From Fistularia commersonii (lineage: Eukaryota; Chordata; Actinopteri; Syngnathiformes; Fistulariidae), in NCBI GenBank assembly GCA_037954325.1, contig JBBMNZ010000043.1:372001-436000 (forward strand): a DNA stretch of 64,000 bases, in the 5' to 3' direction. Within the stretch, counting starts at the first letter, position 1, and every line of letters starts with the position of its first letter. Shown here in pieces: positions 11,981 to 24,539 of this stretch. The translations under genes were made by a program, and so were the position numbers. The notes beneath the pieces are model-generated. The model was not told the DNA's origin. It did not search any database and was given only the letters and a program-made list of their open reading frames with translations.

Positions 11981-14900
11981 CCCATCACAGTTTCAAAAGA
12001 TATAACCATGCGTTCAAAAAGTGCTTATGTCACCGAGTTGAAGCGTTTTTGATTAAGAGATGAAATAACTATTGAATATCATCAAGCTGGTCTCTGATGT
12101 TGAAATATGTTGTTTAGGACATGATTCTGCACAATATATGTCAAATTCAGTGTAATCCAGCTACAAGTTCAAAAGATATAGCCTGAAGGTCAAAAATTGC
12201 TTATCTTATCAAGTTAAATAGTTTTTGAGTTGGAGTGGAAATAACTCATTAATTTCATCAAGCTGGTTACTGCTGGATATATGTTGTTTAGAACATGATT
12301 CTGCACAATATATGTCAAATTCAGTGTGATCCAGCCACAAGTTCAAAAGATATAGCCATAAGGTTAAAAAGTGCTTATCTTCCCGAGGTTAAATCTTTTT
12401 TGAGTTGGAGTGGCAATAACTAATGAATTTCATCATGCTGGTTTCTGCTGTTGATATATGTTGTTTAGGACATGAGTCTGCACAATATATGTCAAATTCA
12501 GTGTCATCCAGGTACAAGTTCAAAAGATATAGCCATTTGTTCAAAAAGTGCTTCTCTCACCTAGTTGAAGCGTTTTTGATTAGGAGTGGAAATACCTAAT
12601 AGACTTCATCAAGCTGTTTTTTGCCGTTGAATTATGTTGTTTAGAACATGATTTTGCACAAAATATGTCAAATTCAGTGTAATCCAGCGACAAGATCAAA
12701 AGATATAGCCATTCGTGCAAAAAGTGCTTATCTCACCGAGCTGAAGCGTTTTTGATTAGGAGTGGAAATAACTCATGAATTTCATCAAGCTGGTTTCTAC
12801 TCTTGAAATATGTTGTTTAGGACATGATTCTGCACAATATTTTTCAAATTTAGTGTAATCACATCATAGGTTCAAAACATATAGCCATTCGTTCAAAAAG
12901 TGCTTATCTTATCGGGTTGAAGCGTTTTCGATTAAGAGTGGAAATAACTAATGAATTTCACCAAGTTGGTTTTTGCTGTTGATATATGTTGTTTAGGACA
13001 TGATTCTGCACAATATATGTCAAATTCAGTGAAATCCAGATACATGTTCAAAAGATATAGCCATAAGGTCAAAAAGTGCTTATCTTACCCAGGTTAAATC
13101 TTTTAGAGTTAGAGTGGAAATAACTAATGAATTTCATCATTCTGGTTTCTACTGTTGAAATATGTTGTTTAGGACATGATTCTGCACAATATATGTCAAA
13201 TTCTGTGTAATCCCATCGAAGGTTCAAAAGATATAGCCATTCGTTCAAAAAGTTCTTCTCTTATCGAGTTGAAGCGTTTTTGATTAAGAGAGGAAATAAC
13301 TATTGAATTTCACCAAGCCTTTTTCTGCTATTGATAGATGTTGTAAAGGACATGATTCTGTACAATATATGTCAAATTCAGTGTAATCCAGCGACAAGAT
13401 CAAAAGATATAGCCATTCGTTCGAAAACTGCTCATCTCACCGAGTTGAAGCGTTTTTGAGTTGGAGTTGAAATAACTAATGAATTTCAATATGCTGGTTT
13501 TTGCTGTTGATATATGTTGTTTAGGACATGATTCTGCACAATATATCAAATTCAGTGTAATCCAGCTATAAGTTCAAAAGATATAGCCATAAGGTCTAAA
13601 AGTGCTTATCTCGCTGAGTTGAAACTTTTTTTGTTTTTGAGTGGAAATGACTAATGAATTTCATCTAGCTGGTTTCTGCTGGTGAGATATGTTGTTTAGG
13701 ACATGATTCTGCAACATATATGTCAAATTCAGTGTAATCCACCTACAAGTTCAAAAGATATAGCCATAGGGTCAAAGAGTGCTTATCTTACCGAGGTTAA
13801 ATCTTTTTTGAGTTGGAAAGGAAATAACTAATGAATTTCATCATTCTGGTTTCTGCTGTTTATATATGTTGTTTCGGACATGATTATGCACAATATATGT
13901 CAAATTTAGTGTAATCACAACACGGGTTCAAAAGATATAGCCATTCATTCAAAAAGTGCTTATCTTATCGGGTTGAAGCGTTTTTGATTAAGAGTGGAAA
14001 TAACTAATGAATTTCACCAAGTTGGTTTTTGCTGTTGACATATGTTGTTTAGAACATGATTCTGCACAATACATGTCAAATTCTGTGTAATCCAGCTACA
14101 AGTTCAAAAGATATAGCCATAAGGTCAAAAAGTGCTTATCTTACAGAGTTAAATCTTTTTTGAGTTGGAGTGGAAATAACTAATCAATTTCATCATGCTG
14201 GTTTCTGCTGTTGATATATGTTGTTTAGGACAAGATTCTGCACAATATATGTCAAATTCAATGTGATCGCATCACAGGTTCAAAAGATATATCCATTCGT
14301 TCAAAAAATCATCATCTCACTGAGTTGAAGCGTTTTTGATTAGGAGTGGAAAAAAAAAAAAGAATTTCATTAAGCTGGTTTCTGCTGTGGAAATATGTTG
14401 TTTCGGACATGATTCTGCACAAAATATGTCAAATTCAGTGTAATCCAGGTACAAATTCAAAAGATATAGCCATTCGTTCAAAAAGTTCTTATATCACTGA
14501 CTTGAAGCGTTTTTGACTAGTAGTGGAAATAACTAATAAATTTCATTAAGCCGGTTTCTGCTGTTGAAATATCTTGTTTAGAACATGTTTCTGCATAATA
14601 TATGTCAAATTCAGTGTAACCCAGCTACAAGATCAAAATATATAGCCATTCGAAAAAAAAGTGCTTTTCTCACCGAGTTGAAGCGTTATTGATTAGGAGT
14701 GGAAATAACTAATGAATTTCATTAATCTGGTTTCTGCTGTTGAAATATGTTGTTTAGGACAATATTCTGCACAAAATATGTCAAATTCAGTGTAATCCAA
14801 CTACAAGTTCAAAAGATATAGCCATAAGGTCAAAAACTACTTATATTATCGAGTTAAATCGTTTTTGAGTTGGAGTGGAAATAACTAATGAATTTCAATA

Positions 14901-15500
14901 TGCTGGTTTTTGCTGTTGATATATGTTGTTTAGGACATGATTCTGCACAATATATGTGAAATTCAGTGTAATCCCATCACAGGTTCAAAAGATATAGCCA
15001 TTCGTTCATAAAGGACTTATCTCATCGAGTTGATGCGTTTTTGATTAGGAGTGGAAATAACTAATGAATTTCATCTAGCTGGTTTCTGATGTTGAAATAT
15101 GTTTTTTAGGACATGATTCTGCACAAAATATGTCAAATTCAGTGTAATCCCATCACAGGTTAAAAACATATAGCCATTCGTTCAAAAAGTGTTTATCTTA
15201 TCGGGTTGAAGCGTTTTTGATTAGAAGTGGAAATAACTAATGAATTTCATCAAGCTGGTTTCTGCTGTTGAAATATGTTGTTTAGGACATGATTCTACGC
15301 AAAATATGTCAAATTCAGTGTAATCCAGCGTCAAGATCAAAAGATATAGCCTTTCGTTCAAAAAGTGCTTATCTCACGGAGTTGAAGAGTTTTTGATTAG
15401 GAGTGGAAATAAATAATTACTTTCATCAAGCTGGTTTCTGTTGTTGAAATATGTTGTACAGGACATGATTCAGCACAAAAAATGTAAAATTCAGGGTAAT
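11981..15500 (+). repeat. 20-monomer HOR, copy 2 (3,520 bp)
   Basis: Full 3,520-bp unit, exactly 20 x 176 bp. It begins cccatcacagtttcaaaag and ends with the cagcacaaaaaatg monomer followed by cagggtaat. Compared with copy 1 I saw no convincing substitution outside the 93-bp gap in the lines compared. The near identity shows recent duplication within an otherwise diverged region. Confidence 0.92.
14350..14361 (+). repeat. Poly-A tract variant monomer (12 A)
   Basis: Copy 2 equivalent of the tract at 10,830, with the same length and flanks. Confidence 0.9.
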
Positions 15501-17965
15501 CCAGCTACAAGTTCAAAAGATACAGCCATTAGTTCAAAAAGTGCTTATCTCACCGAGTTGAAGCGTTTTTGATTAGGAGTGGAAATAACTAATGAATTTC
15601 ATCAAGCTGGTTTCTACTGTTGAAATATGTTGTTTAGGACAAGATTCTGCACAATATATGTCAAATTCTGTGTAATCCCATCGAAGGTTCAAAAGGTATA
15701 GCCATTCGTTCAAAAAGTTCTTATCTTATCGAGTTGAAGCGTTTTTGATTAAGAGAGGAAATAACTATTGAATTTCACCAAGCCTTTTTCTGCTGTTTAT
15801 AGATGTTGTATAGGACATGATTCTGTACAATATATGTCAAATTCAGTGTAATCCAGCGACAAGATCAAAAGATATAGCCATTCGTTCGAAAACTGCTCAT
15901 CTCACCGAGTTGAAGCGTTTTTGAGTTGGAGTTGAAATAACTAATGAATTTCAATATGCTGGTTTTTGCTGTTGATATATGTTGTTTAGGACATGATTCT
16001 GCACAATATATCAAATTCAGTGTAATCCAGCTATAAGTTCAAAAGATATAGCCATAAGGTCAAAAAGTGCTTATCTCGCTGAGTTGAAACTTTTTTTGTT
16101 TTTGAGTGGAAATGACTAATGAATTTCATCTAGCTGGTTTCTGCTGGTGAGATATGTTGTTTAGGACATGATTCTGCAACATATATGTCAAATTCAGTGT
16201 AATCCACCTACAAGTTCAAAAGATATAGCCATAGGGTCAAAGAGTGCTTATCTTACCGAGGTTAAATCTTTTTTGAGTTGGAAAGGAAATAACTAATGAA
16301 TTTCATCATTCTGGTTTCTGCTGTTTATATATGTTGTTTCGGACATGATTATGCACAATATATGTCAAATTTAGTGTAATCACAACACGGGTTCAAAAGA
16401 TATAGCCATTCATTCAAAAAGTGCTTATCTTATCGGGTTGAAGCGTTTTTGATTAAGAGTGGAAATAACTAATGAATTTCACCAAGTTGGTTTTTGCTGT
16501 TGACATATGTTGTTTAGAACATGATTCTGCACAATACATGTCAAATTCTGTGTAATCCAGCTACAAGTTCAAAAGATATAGCCATAAGGTCAAAAAGTGC
16601 TTATCTTACAGAGTTAAATCTTTTTTGAGTTGGAGTGGAAATAACTAATCAATTTCATCATGCTGGTTTCTGCTGTTGATATATGTTGTTTAGGACAAGA
16701 TTCTGCACAATATATGTCAAATTCAATGTGATCGCATCACAGGTTCAAAAGATATATCCATTCGTTCAAAAAATCATCATCTCACTGAGTTGAAGCGTTT
16801 TTGATTAGGAGTGGAAAAAAAAAAAAGAATTTCATTAAGCTGGTTTCTGCTGTGGAAATATGTTGTTTCGGACATGATTCTGCACAAAATATGTCAAATT
16901 CAGTGTAATCCAGGTACAAATTCAAAAGATATAGCCATTCGTTCAAAAAGTTCTTATATCACTGACTTGAAGCGTTTTTGACTAGTAGTGGAAATAACTA
17001 ATAAATTTCATTAAGCCGGTTTCTGCTGTTGAAATATCTTGTTTAGAACATGTTTCTGCATAATATATGTCAAATTCAGTGTAACCCAGCTACAAGATCA
17101 AAATATATAGCCATTCGAAAAAAAAGTGCTTTTCTCACCGAGTTGAAGCGTTATTGATTAGGAGTGGAAATAACTAATGAATTTCATTAATCTGGTTTCT
17201 GCTGTTGAAATATGTTGTTTAGGACAATATTCTGCACAAAATATGTCAAATTCAGTGTAATCCAACTACAAGTTCAAAAGATATAGCCATAAGGTCAAAA
17301 ACTACTTATATTATCGAGTTAAATCGTTTTTGAGTTGGAGTGGAAATAACTAATGAATTTCAATATGCTGGTTTTTGCTGTTGATATATGTTGTTTAGGA
17401 CATGATTCTGCACAATATATGTGAAATTCAGTGTAATCCCATCACAGGTTCAAAAGATATAGCCATTCGTTCATAAAGGACTTATCTCATCGAGTTGATG
17501 CGTTTTTGATTAGGAGTGGAAATAACTAATGAATTTCATCTAGCTGGTTTCTGATGTTGAAATATGTTTTTTAGGACATGATTCTGCACAAAATATGTCA
17601 AATTCAGTGTAATCCCATCACAGGTTAAAAACATATAGCCATTCGTTCAAAAAGTGTTTATCTTATCGGGTTGAAGCGTTTTTGATTAGAAGTGGAAATA
17701 ACTAATGAATTTCATCAAGCTGGTTTCTGCTGTTGAAATATGTTGTTTAGGACATGATTCTACGCAAAATATGTCAAATTCAGTGTAATCCAGCGTCAAG
17801 ATCAAAAGATATAGCCTTTCGTTCAAAAAGTGCTTATCTCACGGAGTTGAAGAGTTTTTGATTAGGAGTGGAAATAAATAATTACTTTCATCAAGCTGGT
17901 TTCTGTTGTTGAAATATGTTGTACAGGACATGATTCAGCACAAAAAATGTAAAATTCAGGGTAAT
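15501..17965 (+). repeat. 14-monomer version of the HOR (copy 3)
   Basis: This unit repeats the distal part of the 20-monomer unit with an offset of 2,465 bp, for example ggtgagatat at 13,681 and 16,146, and the ctacgcaaaatatg monomer at 15,293 and 17,758. It starts at ccagctacaagttcaaaag, which directly follows cagggtaat of copy 2, where copy 1 is instead followed by cccatcacag. It is therefore the 20-monomer unit less about six monomers. Confidence 0.88.
16815..16826 (+). repeat. Poly-A tract variant monomer (12 A)
   Basis: Copy 3 equivalent of the poly-A monomer, 2,465 bp after the copy 2 tract. Confidence 0.9.
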
Positions 17966-19022
17966 CCAGCTACAAGTTCAAAAGATACAGCCATTAGTTC
18001 AAAAAGTGCTTATCTCACCGAGTTGAAGCGTTTTTGATTAGGAGTGGAAATAACTAATGAATTTCATCAAGCTGGTTTCTACTGTTGAAATATGTTGTTT
18101 AGGACAAGATTCTGCACAATATATGTCAAATTCTGTGTAATCCCATCGAAGGTTCAAAAGGTATAGCCATTCGTTCAAAAAGTTCTTATCTTATCGAGTT
18201 GAAGCGTTTTTGATTAAGAGAGGAAATAACTATTGAATTTCACCAAGCCTTTTTCTGCTGTTTATAGATGTTGTATAGGACATGATTCTGTACAATATAT
18301 GTCAAATTCAGTGTAATCCAGCGACAAGATCAAAAGATATAGCCATTCGTTCGAAAACTGCTCATCTCACCGAGTTGAAGCGTTTTTGAGTTGGAGTTGA
18401 AATAACTAATGAATTTCAATATGCTGGTTTTTGCTGTTGATATATGTTGTTTAGGACAAGATTCTGCACAATATATGTCAAATTCAGTGTGATCCCATCG
18501 CAGGTTCAAAAGATATATCCATTCGTTCAAAAAGTCTTAATCTCACTGAGTTGAAGCGTTTTTGATTAGGAGTGGAAAAAAAAAAAAAGAATTTCATTAA
18601 GCTGGTTTTTGCTGTGGAAATATGTTGTTTCGGACATGATTCTGCACAAAATATGTCAAATTCAGTGTAATCCAGGTACAAATTCAAAAGATATAGCCAT
18701 TCGTTCAAAAAGTTCTTATATCACTGACTTGAAGCGTTTTTGACTAGTAGTGGAAATAACTAATGAATTTCATCAAGCCGGTTTCTGCTGTTGAAATATC
18801 TTGTTTAGAACATGATTCTGCACAATATATGTCAAATTCAGTGTAACCCAGCTACAAGATCAAAATATATAGCCATTCGTTAAAAAAGTGCTTTTCTCAC
18901 CGAGTTGAAGCGTTATTGATTAGGAGATGAAATAACTAATGAATTTCATTAATCTGGTTTCTGCTGTTGAAATATGTTGTTTAGGACAATATTCTGCACA
19001 CAATATGTCAAATTCAGTGTAA
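17966..19022 (+). repeat. Reduced HOR copy 4 (four further monomers lost)
   Basis: The start matches copy 3 at an offset of 2,465 bp (ccagctacaagttc, tacagccattag). Near 18,455 it jumps, so that afterwards the offset to copy 3 is 1,761 bp, shown by the poly-A tract at 18,576 against 16,815. The difference of 704 bp equals exactly four monomers. Homology ends about 19,022, where the two-monomer cassette begins. Confidence 0.85.
18576..18588 (+). repeat. Poly-A tract variant monomer (13 A)
   Basis: Copy 4 equivalent of the poly-A monomer. The run is one A longer than in copies 1 to 3, suggesting slippage. Confidence 0.9.
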
Positions 19023-19050
19023 TCCAGCTATAAGTTCAAAAGATATAGCC

Positions 19051-19290
19051 ATAAGGTAAAAAAGTAATTATCTCACTGAGTTGAAGCTTTTTTGTTTTTG
19101 AGTGGAAATGACTAATGATTTCCACCAAGCCTGTTTCTGCTGTTGATAGATGTTGTATAGGACATGATTTTGTACAATATATGTCAAATTCAGTGTAATC
19201 CAGCCACAAGTTCAAAAGATATAGCCATAAGGTCAAAAACTGCATATCTTATCGAGTTAAATCGTTTTTGATTAGGAGTGGAAATAACTA
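19051..19290 (+). repeat. Two-monomer cassette, copy 4 of 6
   Basis: Begins ataaggtaaaaaagtaatt and carries gaagcttttttgtttttgag and tgatttccaccaagcctg as in the other cassette copies. It is followed by the cttcatctcaccgagttg and gaattccattaagc monomers, as at 23,443. Confidence 0.8.
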
Positions 19291-19570
19291 ATGAATTTCA
19301 TCATGCTGGTTTCTGCTGTTGATATATGTTGTTTAGGACATGATTCTGCACAATATATGTCAATTTCAGTGTAATCCCATCACAGGTTAAAAAGATAAAG
19401 CCATTCGTTCAAAAAGTCTTCATCTCACCGAGTTGAAGCGTTTTTGATTAGGAGTGGAAATAACTAACGAATTCCATTAAGCTGGTTTCTACTGTTGAAA
19501 TATGTTGTCTAGGACATGATTCTGCACAATATATGTCAATTTCAGTGTAATCCCATCACATGTTCAAAAG

Positions 19571-20850
19571 ATATAGCCATTCGTTCAAAAACGTCTTATC
19601 TAACCGAGTTGAAGCGTTTTTGATTAGGAGTGGAAAAAACTAATGGATTTCATCAAGCTGGTTTCTGCTGTTGAAATATGTTGTATAGGACATGATTCTG
19701 CACAATATATGTCAAATTCAGTGTAATCCAGGGACAAGATCAAAAGATATAGCCATTCGTTAAAAAACTGCTTATCTCACCGAGTTGAAGCGTTTTTTAG
19801 ATGGACTGGAAATAACTAATGAATTTCAATATGCTGGTTTTTGCTGTTGATATATGTTGTTTAGGACATGATTTTGCACAATATATGTCAAATTTAGTGT
19901 AATCACATCACAGGTTCAAAAGATATAGCCATTCGTTCAAAAAGTGCGTATCTTATCGGGTTGAAGCGTTTTTGATTAAGAGTGAAAATAACTAATGAAT
20001 TTCATTAAGCTGGTTTCTGATTTTGAAATATGTTGTTTAGGACATGATTCTGCAATATATATGTCAAATTGAGTGAAACCCAGCTACAGGATCAAAATAT
20101 ATAGCCATTCGTTCAGAAAGTGCTTCTCTCACCGAGTTGAAGCGTTTTTTATTAGGGATGGAAATAACTAATGAATTTCATCAAGCTGGTTTCTCCTGTT
20201 GAAATATGTTGTTTAGAAAATGATTCTGCACAATTAATGTCAAATTCAGTGTAATCCAGCTACAAGTTCAAAAGATATCGCCATTCGTTAAAAAAGTGCT
20301 TATCTCACCGAGTCGAAGCGTTTTTTATTAGGGATGGAAATAACTAATGAATTTCATCAAGCTGGTTTCTCCTGTTGAAATATGTTGTTTAGAAAATGAT
20401 TCTGCACAATATATGTCAACTTCAGTGTTATCCAGCTACAAGTTAAAAAGATATATCTATAAGGTCAAAAACTGCTTATCTAATCGAGTTAAATTGTTTT
20501 TGAGTGTGAGTGGAAATGACTAATGAATTTCATCAAGCTGGTTTCTGCTGTTGATATATGTTGTCTAGGACATGATTCTGCACGATATATGTCAATTTCA
20601 GTGTAATCCCATCACATGTTAAAAACATATAGCCATTCAATCAAAAAGTCTTCATCTCACCGAGTTGAAGCGTTTTTGATTAGGAGTGAAAATAACTAAT
20701 GAATTTCATCGAGCTGGTTTCTACTGTTGAAATATGTTGTTTAGGAATTGATTCTGCAATATATATGTCAAATTCAGTGTAACCCAGCTACAGGATCAAA
20801 ATTTATAGCCATTCGTTCAAAAAGTGCTTTTCTCACCGAGTTGAAGCGTT
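19571..20850 (+). repeat. 1.28-kb segment, copy 1
   Basis: A run of about seven monomers that recurs at 29,117-30,396. Shared private variants include aaaacgtctt (19,591 matching 29,137), ggaaaaaactaatggatttc, attagggatgg (20,151), gtttagaaaatgattc, ttatccagctacaag and gctacaggatcaaaat. The offset is 9,546 bp at the start and 9,544 bp at the end. Confidence 0.8.
20151..20502 (+). repeat. Local duplication of the attagggatgg monomer
   Basis: Two adjacent monomers begin attagggatgg at 20,151 and 20,327, 176 bp apart, and both contain gtttctcctgttgaaatatg and gtttagaaaatgattc. The pair also exists in the copy near 29,696-29,870, so the duplication preceded copying of the larger segment. Confidence 0.75.
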
Positions 20851-21863
20851 TTTGAGTTGGAGTGGAAATTACTAATGATTTGCAATATGCTGGTTTTTGC
20901 TGTTGATATGTGTTGTTTAGGACATGATTTTGCACAATATATGTCAAATTCAGTGTAATCCAGCTACAAGTTCAAAAGATATAGCCATTCGTTCAAAAAG
21001 TGATTACCTAATTGTGTTGAAGCGTTTTTGATTAAGAGTGGAAATAACTAATGAATTTCAACGAGCTGGTTTCTACTGTTCAAATATGTTGTTCAGTACA
21101 TGATTCTGCACAATATATGTCAAATTCAGAGTAATCCAGCTACAAGTTCAAAAGATATAGCCATTCGTTCAAAAAGTGCTTCCTTCACCGAGTTGAAGCG
21201 TTTTTGATTAGGAGTGGAAATAACTAATGGATTTCATCAAGCTGGTTACTGCCGTTGAAATATGTTTTATAGAACATGATTCTGCACAATTAATGTCAAA
21301 TTCAGTTTAATCCAGTACAAGTTCAAAAGATATAGCCATTCGTTCAAAAAGTGCTTATCACACCGAGTTGAAGCGTTTTTGAGTTGGACAGGAAATAACT
21401 CATGAATTTCATCAAGCTGGTTTCTTCTGGATATATGTTGTTTAGGACATGATTCTGCACAATATATGTCAAATTCTGTGTAATCCCATCACAGGTTCAA
21501 AAGATATAGCCATTCGTTCAAAAAGTGCTTATCTTATCGGGTTGAAGCGTTTTTGATTAAGAGTGGAAATAACTAATGAATTTCACTAACCTGGTTTCTG
21601 CTGTTGATATACGTTGTTTAGGACATGATTCTGCACAATATATGTCAAATTCAGTGTAATCCAGCAACAAGATCAAAAGATATAGCCATTAGTTCAAAAA
21701 CTGCTTATCTCACCGAGTTGAAGCGTTTTTGAGTTGGAGTGCAAATTACTAATGAATTAAAATATGCTGGTTTTTGCCGTTGATATATGTTTTTTAGGAC
21801 ATGATTCTGCACAATATATGTCAAATTCAGTGTAATTCAGCTATAAGTTCAAAAGATATAGCC

Positions 21864-22100
21864 ATAAGGTAAAAAAGTAATTATCTCACTGAGTTGAAGC
21901 TTTTTTGTTTTTGAGTGGAAATGACTAATGATTTCCACCAAGCCTGTTTCTGCTGTTGATAGATGTTGTATAGAACATGATTTTGTACAATATATGTCAA
22001 ATTCAATGTAATCCAGCCACAAGTTCAAAAGATATAGCCATAAGGTCAAAAACTGCATATCTTATCGAGTTAAATCGTTTTTGATTAGGAGTGGAAATAA
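21864..22100 (+). repeat. Two-monomer cassette, copy 5 of 6
   Basis: Same order of private variants as the copies at 19,051 and 23,443, with a few substitutions (for example tatagaacatg). It is followed by a shortened version of the downstream series, going directly to ttcacaccgagttgaaccg. Confidence 0.8.
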
Positions 22101-23442
22101 CTAATGAATTTCATCATGCTGGTTTCTGCTGTTGATATATGTTGTTTAGGACATGATTCTGCACAATATATGTCAATTTCAGTGTAATCCCATCACAGGT
22201 TAAAAAGATATAGCCATTCGTTCAGAAAGTCTTCACACCGAGTTGAACCGTTTTTGATTAGGAGTGGAAATAACTAATGAATTTCATCAAGCCGGTTTCT
22301 GCTGTTGAAATATCTTGTTTAGTACATGATTCTGCACAATATATGTCAAATTCATGTTAATCCAGTCACAAGTTCAAAAGATGTATCCATAAGGTCAAAA
22401 AGTGCTTATCTCACTGAGTTGAAGCGTTTTTGATGTTGAGTGGAAATGACTAATGAATTTCATCAAGCTGGTTTCTGCTGTTAAGATATGTTGTTTAGGA
22501 CATGATTCTGCACAATATATGTCAAATTCAGTGTAATCCAGCGACAAGATCAAAATATATAGCCATTCGTGCAAAATCTGCTTATCTCAAAGAGTTGAAG
22601 CGTTTTTGAGTTGGAGTGGAAATAAGTAATGAATTTCAATATGCTTGTTTTTGCTGTTGATATATGTTGTTTAGGACATGATTCTGCACAATATATTTCA
22701 AATTCAGTGTAATCCAGCTATAAGTTAAAAAGATATAGCCATAAGGTCAAAAAGTTCTTATCTCACTGATTTGAAGCGTTTTTGATTTTGAGTGGAAATG
22801 ACTAATGAATTTCATCAAGCTGGTTTCTGCGGTTGAAATATGTTGTTTAGGACATGATTCTGCACAATATATGTCAAATTCAGTGTAATCCAGCTACAAG
22901 TTCAAAAGATATAGCCATAAGGTCAAAAATTGCTTATCTTATCGAGTTAAATCGTTTTTGAGTTGGACTGGAAATAACTCATGAATTTCATCAAGCTGGT
23001 TTCTTCTGGATATATGTTGTTTAGGACATGATTCTGCACAATATATGTCAAATTCTGTGTAATATCATCACAGGTTCAAAAGATACAGCCATTCGTTCAA
23101 AAAGTGCTTATCTTATCGGGTTGAAGCGTCTTTGATTAAGAGTGGAAATAACTAATGAATTTCACTAACCTGGTTTCTGCTGTTGATATACGTTGTTTAG
23201 GACATGATTCTGCACAATATATGTCAAATTCTGTGTAATCCAGCTACAAAATCAAAAGATATAGCCATTAGTTCAAAAACTGCTTATCTCACCGAGTTGA
23301 AAAGTTTTTGAGTTGGAGTGCAAATTACAAATGAATTAAAATATGCATGTTTTTGCCGTTGATATATGTTTTTTAGGACATGATTCTGCACAATATATGT
23401 CAAATTCAGTGTAATTCAGCTATAAGTTCAAAAGATATAGCC

Positions 23443-23680
23443 ATAAGGTAAAAAAGTAATTATTTCACTGAGTTGAAGCTTTTTTGTTTTTGAGTGGAAA
23501 TGACTAATGATTTCCACCAAGCCTGTTTCTGCTGTTGATAGATGTTGTATAGGACATGATTTTGTACAATATATGTCAAATTCAGTGTAATCCAGCCACA
23601 AGTTCAAAAGATATAGCCATAAGGTCAAAAACTGCATATCTTATCGAGTTAAATCGTTTTTGATTAGGAGTGGAAATAAC
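23443..23680 (+). repeat. Two-monomer cassette, copy 6 of 6
   Basis: Begins ataaggtaaaaaagtaatt and lies 1,579 bp (about nine monomers) after copy 5. The monomers between copies 5 and 6 resemble those just before copy 5 (for example ttcttctggatatatg and gagtggaaataactaatg), so the two copies were produced by a larger tandem duplication. Confidence 0.8.
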
Positions 23681-24484
23681 TAATGAATTTCATCATGCTG
23701 GTTTCTGCTGTTGATATATGTTGTTTAGGACATGATTCTGCACAATATATGTCAATTTCAGTGTAATCCCATCACAGGTTAAAAAGATAAAGCCATTCGT
23801 TCAAAAAGTCTTCATCTCACCGAGTTGAAGCGTTCTTGATTAGGAGTGGAAATAACTAACGAATTCCATTAAGCTGGTTTCTACTGTTGAAATATGTTGT
23901 CTAGGACATGATTCTGCACAATATATGTCAATTTCAGTGTAATCCCATCACAGGTTAAAAAGATAAAGCCATTCGTTCAAAAAGTCTTCATCTCACCGAG
24001 TTGAAGCGTTTTTGATTAGGAGTGGAAATAACTAACGAATTCCATTAAGCTGGTTTCTACTGTTGAAATATCTTGTTTAGAACATGATTCTGCACAATAT
24101 ATGTCAAATTCATGTTAATCCAGCCACAAGTTCAAAAGATGTATCCATAAGGTCAAAAAGTGCTTATCTCACTGAGTTGAAGCGTTTTTGATATTGAGTG
24201 GAAATGACTAATGAATTTCATCAAGCTGGTTTCTGCTGTTAAGATATGTTGTTTAGGACATGATTCTGCACAATATATGTCAAATTCAGTGTAATCCATC
24301 GTCAAGATCAAAAGATATAGCCATTCGTTCAAAAAGACTTTATCTCACCGACTTGAAGCGTATTTAATTCGGACTGGAAATAACAAATGAATTTCATCAA
24401 GCTGGTTTCTGCCGTTGAAAAATGTTGTGTAGGACATCATTCTGCACAAAATATGTCAACTTCAGTGTAATCCCATCACAGGTT

Positions 24485-24495
24485 AAAAAAAAAAA
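24485..24495 (+). repeat. Second, unrelated A-run variant
   Basis: Here ggttaaaaaaaaaaagcc replaces the usual ggttcaaaagatatagcc, giving an 11-base A run at a different place in the monomer from the other poly-A variants. It was seen only once. Confidence 0.8.
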
Positions 24496-24539
24496 GCCAT
24501 TCGTTCAAAAAGAACTTATCTCACCGAGTTGAAGCGTTT

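Noticed and set aside
6105..23637. Near-identical 69-codon minus-strand frames at 6,105, 19,036, 21,849 and 23,428.
   Set aside because: These coincide with the two-monomer cassette and reflect its duplication. Other short frames (5,424, 8,626, 18,330, 18,484, 28,704 on minus; 25,769 on plus) are likewise chance frames through the monomer.
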